Of a DNA stretch of 64,000 bases, positions 59,919 through 64,000 are shown piece after piece (the first letter of the stretch is position 1; every line of letters starts with the position of its first letter). Source of the DNA: Planctomycetota bacterium (GTDB taxonomy: Bacteria > Planctomycetota > UBA1135); NCBI GenBank assembly GCA_004295085.1, contig SHNF01000006.1:157818-221817 (forward strand), in the 5' to 3' direction. The notes below the pieces were generated by a model. The model searched no databases, was not told where the DNA came from, and saw only the letters and a program-made list of their open reading frames with translations. The translations under genes and the position numbers were made by a program.

Positions 59919-59983
59919 TCAGGCTCGGCAACACCGCCGGTGAGGCCCGCCGGCGGGGCGCTCCGCGCCGTTGCCGAGCCTGA
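59919..59983. repeat. 14-bp inverted repeat with a structured 37-base loop
   Basis: Arms TCAGGCTCGGCAAC (59919-59932) and GTTGCCGAGCCTGA (59970-59983) match perfectly, and outward pairs with two G-U steps extend the stem toward 19 bp. The loop contains CCGCCGG and CCGGCGG and would fold further. It lies in the 275-base gap between the sigma and radical SAM genes and resembles a REP/MITE-like element, but there is no transposase in the window. Confidence 0.7.
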
Positions 59984-60005
59984 TCTTGCCCGGGTGCCGG
60001 CCGGA

Positions 60006-60030
60006 ATTGTCGTGACAGTGTCACGACAAT
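60006..60030. repeat. 25-bp perfect palindrome downstream of the radical SAM gene
   Basis: ATTGTCGTGACA (60006-60017), central G, TGTCACGACAAT (60019-60030). It ends ten bases before the stop codon of the minus-strand radical SAM gene and has no T-tract, so it could be an operator for the sigma gene (about 240 bases upstream of it) or an mRNA 3' structure. Confidence 0.8.
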
Positions 60031-60039
60031 GCGGGGCCC

Positions 60040-61134
60040 TCATCCCTTGCTGAGCCGCACCGCGCGGCGGCGGGCGCCCCAGGATCCGGGGTGGTCGGTC
60101 CAGACTCCGGGGATCGGCGTGGCGCAGTCGGGGCACTTCCCGTCGGCCTTGAGCCGGTAGCGGCCGATCTCGAACCAGTCGCGCTCGACCAGGATCGCCT
60201 GGCAGTGGGGACAGTACGTGGTCTGGCCCTCCACGTCGTGCACGTTGCCCGTGTACACGTAGTGCAGCCCGGCTTCCAGGCCGATCTGGCGCGCCCGGCG
60301 CAGCGTGTCCGGCGGCGTGCGCGGCCGGTCCAGCATCCTGTAGTCCGGGTGGAATGCGGTGAAGTGCAGCGGGACGTCGGGACCCAGCTCCTTGCGGATC
60401 CACCGGCACTCTTCCCGGACCTCCTGCTCCGAGTCGTTGAGGTCCGGGATGAGCAAGGTGGTGATCTCGAACCAGACCTTGCTCTCGTGCTTCAGCCAGA
60501 CCAGGGTGTCCAGCACGTCCTGCAAGCCGCCCGCGCCGCTGGTGCAGGCGTCCTTGTAGAACTTGTCCGTGAAGCCCTTGAGGTCCACGTTGGCCGCGTC
60601 CATGGGCGCGAAGAACTCGGCGCGCGCCTCCGCGGTGACGTAGCCCGCGGTCACGGCCACGGCCTTGATGCCATGGGCATGGCACGCGCGGGCGGTGTCG
60701 ATCGCGTACTCGGCCCACAGCACCGGATCGTTGTAGGTGAAGGCCACCGAGGCGCAGCCGTTGCTCGGCGCGGCCCGGGCGATGTCCTCCGGCGTGGCCG
60801 CGTCGCTCAGCCGCTCGATCTCGCGGCTCTTGCTGATGTCCCAGTTCTGGCAGAACTTGCAGCCCAGGTTGCAGCCGGCGGTGCCGAAGCTGAGAATGGA
60901 GGTGCCGGGCAGGAAGTGGTTCAGCGGCTTCTTCTCGACCGGGTCCACGCAGAAGCCGGTGCTGCGCCCGTAGGTCGTCAGCACGATCTGGTCGCCCTCG
61001 CGCATGCGCACGAAGCAGAACGCCCGCTGCCCCTCGTGCAGCTTGCAGCGGCGCGGGCACAGGTAGCACTCGATGCGCCCGTCCTCGAGCTTGCGCCACC
61101 AGCGGCCGGCGTAACTCCCGGAAGCGGTGCTCAC
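60040..61134 (-). CDS. amrS: AmmeMemoRadiSam system radical SAM enzyme
   Basis: A 364-residue radical SAM protein with the CX3CX2C cluster motif CNLGCKFC (Cys88, Cys92, Cys95) and the family-typical QNWDIS. Additional Cys groups, IECYLCPRRC (N-terminal) and CPHC...CPDC (C-terminal zinc-ribbon-like), are consistent with AmrS. It starts at a GTG that overlaps the stop of the Memo-AMMECR1 gene (GTGA), so they form an operon. The substrate of this system is not known to me. Confidence 0.9.
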   Translation of the reverse strand: MSTASGSYAGRWWRKLEDGRIECYLCPRRCKLHEGQRAFCFVRMREGDQIVLTTYGRSTGFCVDPVEKKPLNHFLPGTSILSFGTAGCNLGCKFCQNWDISKSREIERLSDAATPEDIARAAPSNGCASVAFTYNDPVLWAEYAIDTARACHAHGIKAVAVTAGYVTAEARAEFFAPMDAANVDLKGFTDKFYKDACTSGAGGLQDVLDTLVWLKHESKVWFEITTLLIPDLNDSEQEVREECRWIRKELGPDVPLHFTAFHPDYRMLDRPRTPPDTLRRARQIGLEAGLHYVYTGNVHDVEGQTTYCPHCQAILVERDWFEIGRYRLKADGKCPDCATPIPGVWTDHPGSWGARRRAVRLSKG

Positions 61135-62462
61135 GGCTCCTCCACCTTGTGCACGCGGAAGCGCTGCAGGCGCAGCAGTGCCCCGGCGGCGATGCCGGCC
61201 TTGCGCCGCGCGATCTCGACCTGCTCGGCGGCGGTGTCCACGCCCTCGATGCCCGGCAGCAGCACTCCGCGCCGGTCCACGCCGTCGGAGACGACCACGC
61301 CGTAGCTGCGCGGCTCGAGCTCCTCCATGGTTTGCACCTCCATGAACGCGCTGAGCACGCTGACTTCGAAGCGCAGGTCCGCCAGCTCCTCGGCTCGCAC
61401 CGGCGGAAAGCGCTTGTCCTCCAGCGCGGCGGCGCGCGCGCGGTTGGCGGTCTCGGCCACGAGGTGCTCGCACATCGCCTCCAGGCTGCCGATGCAGCCG
61501 CGCAGGCTTCCGTCGCTGCGGCGGCGCAGAGTCACAAACACCGGCGCGCGCTGCGCCAGCACACCCTGGGGCTGCGGCAGCGTGCGCGCGGCGCGCCGCT
61601 CCAGCGCCGCCGCCACGGCTTCCCGCGCGACTGCGGGCAGGGCCTCCAGGCCGCCGCCGGCGCGTCCATCGTGGAATACCGCCACCATGTAGCCGACGCC
61701 GAAGGGGTGCTCGTAGCTGAGCACTTCATGGCCGTGCGGCTGGAAACCGAGCGCCGCAGCGGCCACGAGCGAGGAGTCCACGACGTCCTCCGCGGCCAGC
61801 TCGCGCAGCTCCGGATCCACGTCGTCGATCTGGTCCAGGCGGCCGGCGTCCACCCGCCGCACGATCTCGCGGTCGAACTCGGCGGCGCGCGGGTGATAAC
61901 CGGCCGGCGCCCCGGGCAGACAGCGGTGGCTCATGTCGCCGCTCGCGACCAGCGCCGGGGAGCCGCCCAGCCGGCCCAGGGCCGCACCCAGCGCGGCGCC
62001 GAAGGCGCGCAGGTCGGCGCCCCCGGGGTAGGGGAGCGACACGATGGTCGTGCGCCCGCTCCAGCCGGCGTCCTGCAGGAACCAGAGCGGCACCACAGCG
62101 CCGTGGTCCAGCTGCGCCGGCGGGATGTCCCAGGTGCGCACGCCGCGGGCGCGCGCGCTGCGCCCGAGCTCGTCGGCCAGCTCCGGATCGTGCGGCAGGT
62201 CCACGGCGGCTCCCGGAGCGCGGAAAGCGCCGAGGTCGCCGCGCAGGCGCTTCCCGGCCCAGATGCCGCAGGCGTCCGGCCGGCGCGGAGAATGCGGGGA
62301 CACGAGCAGCAGCCGGTCCGGGTCGGCTTCGACCAGCCGGCGCGCGAATTCACGGCAGGCGGCCACCGTCGCGCGGCACGCGTCGAGGCGATCGCCACCG
62401 ACCGCCGGGACCACGATGGGCGGGTGCGGCAGGAGACCGCAGATGGCGGGACGCAAGCTCAC
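61131..62462 (-). CDS. Memo-AMMECR1 fusion protein (AmmeMemoRadiSam proteins B and A)
   Basis: A 443-residue fusion. The N-terminal part (about 1-275) is a Memo/extradiol dioxygenase (LigB)-type domain with metal-site-like LLVSPHSPRR, DHGAVVPLWFL and SGDMSHRCLP. The C-terminal part (about 285-443) is AMMECR1, with the nearly invariant LRGCIGSLEA. The two are separate genes in many organisms; here they are joined and translated with the radical SAM gene. GTG start at 62462; a TATTGT -10 candidate lies nine bases upstream. Confidence 0.9.
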   Translation of the reverse strand: MSLRPAICGLLPHPPIVVPAVGGDRLDACRATVAACREFARRLVEADPDRLLLVSPHSPRRPDACGIWAGKRLRGDLGAFRAPGAAVDLPHDPELADELGRSARARGVRTWDIPPAQLDHGAVVPLWFLQDAGWSGRTTIVSLPYPGGADLRAFGAALGAALGRLGGSPALVASGDMSHRCLPGAPAGYHPRAAEFDREIVRRVDAGRLDQIDDVDPELRELAAEDVVDSSLVAAAALGFQPHGHEVLSYEHPFGVGYMVAVFHDGRAGGGLEALPAVAREAVAAALERRAARTLPQPQGVLAQRAPVFVTLRRRSDGSLRGCIGSLEAMCEHLVAETANRARAAALEDKRFPPVRAEELADLRFEVSVLSAFMEVQTMEELEPRSYGVVVSDGVDRRGVLLPGIEGVDTAAEQVEIARRKAGIAAGALLRLQRFRVHKVEEP

Positions 62463-62769
62463 GCGCCCAGCACAATAAGGCAGGAAAGCGGCGCCTTCCG
62501 CGCCCGCTGCAGATGGTTCCTAAGTCCGGTCCAGCCAGGAAGATCGGAAGGACCTGGCCAGCGGCCACGAGGACTTCGTCGGATACTGGCCCCCTTCCGT
62601 GGGTCATCTCTGCAGATTTACGCTCGCAGAACTTTGTCGCAAAAGGCTTTGCCTCATACAGTTTCGTAAGAATCGGCAACCGGTCGGGCCCGGAGCCGGA
62701 CGCGCGCGCAACCCCTCGGGTGACAAGGCCTTGAGCACGGCGTGACCCACCCAAGGGGGCCAGCATTCC
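62463..62769. other. 307-base intergenic region
   Basis: No convincing gene. It holds the -10 candidate of the Memo-AMMECR1 gene (TATTGT on the minus strand, 62477-62472) and the inverted-repeat element at 62586-62763. The middle, about 62607-62675, is clearly richer in A and T than the flanks. Confidence 0.7.
62586..62763. repeat. Possible MITE-like element bounded by 21-bp inverted repeats
   Basis: Left end CTGGCCCCCTT-CC-GTGGGTCA (62586-62606) and right end (62743-62763, read on the minus strand) CTGGCCCCCTT-GG-GTGGGTCA differ only at two central bases. They enclose 136 bases of partly AT-rich DNA without an ORF of note. No target duplication could be recognised. Confidence 0.55.
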
Positions 62770-63999
62770 CTAGTCGCACGCCAGGAAGTCCTGCAACCGC
62801 GCCCGCGCCAGCGCCGCATCCTGGAACACGCCCGCGGCTGCAGCCAGGATGGCCAGGCGCAGGAAGTGCTCGCGATCCCGCGCCTGGTCCTCGCGGTTCA
62901 CGAGCAGGAAGTTGTCCTGCTCGCCGTTCAGCCAGCACAGGAAGGCGAGGCCGGCCTTGTAGTGCTGGGTCGGCGGCTCGAACAGGACGCGGCCGAGGGC
63001 TTCGCACGGCTCCATCAGCTCGCGGTAGCGGGAAGTGGCGCCGTGCGCCAGGAAGCGCAGCGCCAGGCTGGCAGGCGCAGCGACGGCGTCGAAGACGCCG
63101 AGTAACGCGTGGCTGAAGTCGCCGAGGGCGACGCGCCGGCCGCCGATCCAGGTCCAGCGCTGCACGGGCGCGGCGTCGGCATCGGGCTCGGCGGGGTCGC
63201 CGCCGCGGAGCAGGCGCAGGAAGTGCAGATCGTCGCCGGTCAGGAGGACCTGGTCGCGGGCCAGAAGCTCGCGCCGCAGGCGCAGCTCCATGGCAGCGTC
63301 GAGCAGCGACAGCTTGGCGCCGCGGACCTTGCCGGGATCGAGCGCCAGGACGCGGGAGAAGCTGTCGCCCGGGAAATAGTCGAGCAGGGCCGGATGGAAC
63401 ATCGCGCCCAGCCAGTGCACGAACAGCGGGCCTTGCACCTGGCGCAGGATGGAGCCGTACACGTCGACGTAGGCCGCGGCGTCGCAGCGCTGCTGCGCCA
63501 GCCAGGCCAGCGGCAGCAGGATCGGGATGCCGCCGGCGTCCTGGATGAAGCGCACCTGGTGCACGGCGCCGTCCACCAGGTCGGCGCGCCCGCGGATGCG
63601 CGGCAGGTGGTCCACGCCGGCGCCGGCGACGAAGCCGTGCGCCAGCGGCTGGCGCCCGCACTCGGTGATCAGGCGCGCGGCCGTGTCCCAGCCGATGGCG
63701 AAGCGCTGGGCCGTGTCCATGGCCTCGGCGACCCCGAAACCGAGCCGGTCCAGCCGCTGGCGCAGCGCCATGCTGGCGTCCCAGTCCACCGCCGCGGCGA
63801 TCTCCGCCGCGGCGCCGGGCCGCTGCAAGCTGTGGCCGCTGTGGCGGTACTCGGGCCGCAGAACCAGGTGCGCGGCGGCATAGGCCAGGCGCACGGGAGT
63901 GGCTGCGCCGAGCGCGTCCAGCGCGGCGCGCGCTGCGTCCAGGAGACCATCCTGCAGGGTCAGCTGCCGTCCGTCGGGCAAGGTGGCCTGGATGCGCAT
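62770..63999 (-). CDS. DUF993-family protein (TIM-barrel, dihydrodipicolinate-synthase-like)
   Basis: A 409-residue protein beginning at an ATG one base from the right edge, so an earlier start outside the window cannot be excluded. The segment VAEAMDTAQRFAIGWDTAARL and the neighbouring LVLRPEYRHS are as I remember from DUF993 proteins, which are thought to be aldolase/DHDPS-like TIM barrels of unknown substrate. HWLGAMFHPALLDYFPGDSF in the second half supports this. No neighbour on the left helps, since the AmmeMemoRadiSam operon lies beyond an inverted-repeat element. Confidence 0.75.
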   Translation of the reverse strand: MRIQATLPDGRQLTLQDGLLDAARAALDALGAATPVRLAYAAAHLVLRPEYRHSGHSLQRPGAAAEIAAAVDWDASMALRQRLDRLGFGVAEAMDTAQRFAIGWDTAARLITECGRQPLAHGFVAGAGVDHLPRIRGRADLVDGAVHQVRFIQDAGGIPILLPLAWLAQQRCDAAAYVDVYGSILRQVQGPLFVHWLGAMFHPALLDYFPGDSFSRVLALDPGKVRGAKLSLLDAAMELRLRRELLARDQVLLTGDDLHFLRLLRGGDPAEPDADAAPVQRWTWIGGRRVALGDFSHALLGVFDAVAAPASLALRFLAHGATSRYRELMEPCEALGRVLFEPPTQHYKAGLAFLCWLNGEQDNFLLVNREDQARDREHFLRLAILAAAAGVFQDAALARARLQDFLACD

Positions 64000-64000
64000 C

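Noticed and set aside
62350..62766. A 138-codon open frame on the minus strand in the right intergenic region
   Set aside because: It overlaps the start of the Memo-AMMECR1 gene, spans the inverted repeats and shows no domain or suitable start.

Overview
The window is very GC-rich, densely coding bacterial chromosome (about 70% GC by eye), with most genes abutting or overlapping by 1-11 bases. It looks like a member of the Planctomycetota or a close relative. The clues are a diheme cytochrome with a planctomycete-type heme-binding C-terminus, a large Ser/Thr kinase followed by a long repeat tail beside an FG-GAP protein and an ECF-type sigma factor, a PPi-type phosphofructokinase, LptF/LptG (so an outer membrane), an OprO/P-like porin, and many alkaline-phosphatase-superfamily enzymes. 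The phylum is an inference; no rRNA gene is present.

Layout. 1-4310: M1 peptidase (cut by the left edge), membrane protein, CBS pair protein, PPi-phosphofructokinase. 4384-5800: porin with its own promoter, SD and terminator. 5816-9041: membrane sulfatase-like enzyme and HEAT protein. 9049-16851: respiratory cluster of Rieske protein, b6-like cytochrome b, second b subunit, membrane-anchored octaheme cytochrome c, cupredoxin-like protein and diheme cytochrome. 16849-20784: phosphohydrolase lipoprotein, UspA, DEDD exonuclease, unknown lipoprotein. 20785-33116: surface polysaccharide region (flippase, two cytosolic phosphohydrolase-superfamily enzymes, PIG-L deacetylase, Wza-like export protein, O-antigen ligase/polymerase, Wzz-like protein, double Kdo/WaaP-type kinase) without a recognisable glycosyltransferase. 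33183-37742: LptF, LptG, repeat lipoprotein, membrane protein, tRNA-Ala(CGC). 37831-46203: nitrilase-family hydrolase, then a two-gene hybrid histidine kinase operon whose larger member has eight 92-residue HAMP-type repeats. 46464-54595: acyl-CoA and fatty-acid genes (thiolase, 3-hydroxyacyl-CoA dehydrogenase, KAS III-like synthase, quinone-oxidoreductase-like protein) interleaved with two more membrane phosphohydrolase-superfamily proteins. 54652-59764: Ser/Thr kinase, seven-motif FG-GAP propeller, ECF-like sigma factor. 60040-62462: AmmeMemoRadiSam operon. 62770-63999: DUF993-like protein at the right edge.

Cross-cutting patterns. Six alkaline-phosphatase-superfamily genes in different compartments share a C-terminal helix-plus-(L/M)GY tail. 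Many transcription units show a TAnnAT-type -10 hexamer only 6-13 bases before the start codon and no SD, which suggests leaderless or nearly leaderless mRNAs. Several intergenic regions hold strong inverted repeats (46320-46358, 59919-59983, 60006-60030, 62586-62763). No CRISPR array, rRNA, prophage or transposase gene was seen.
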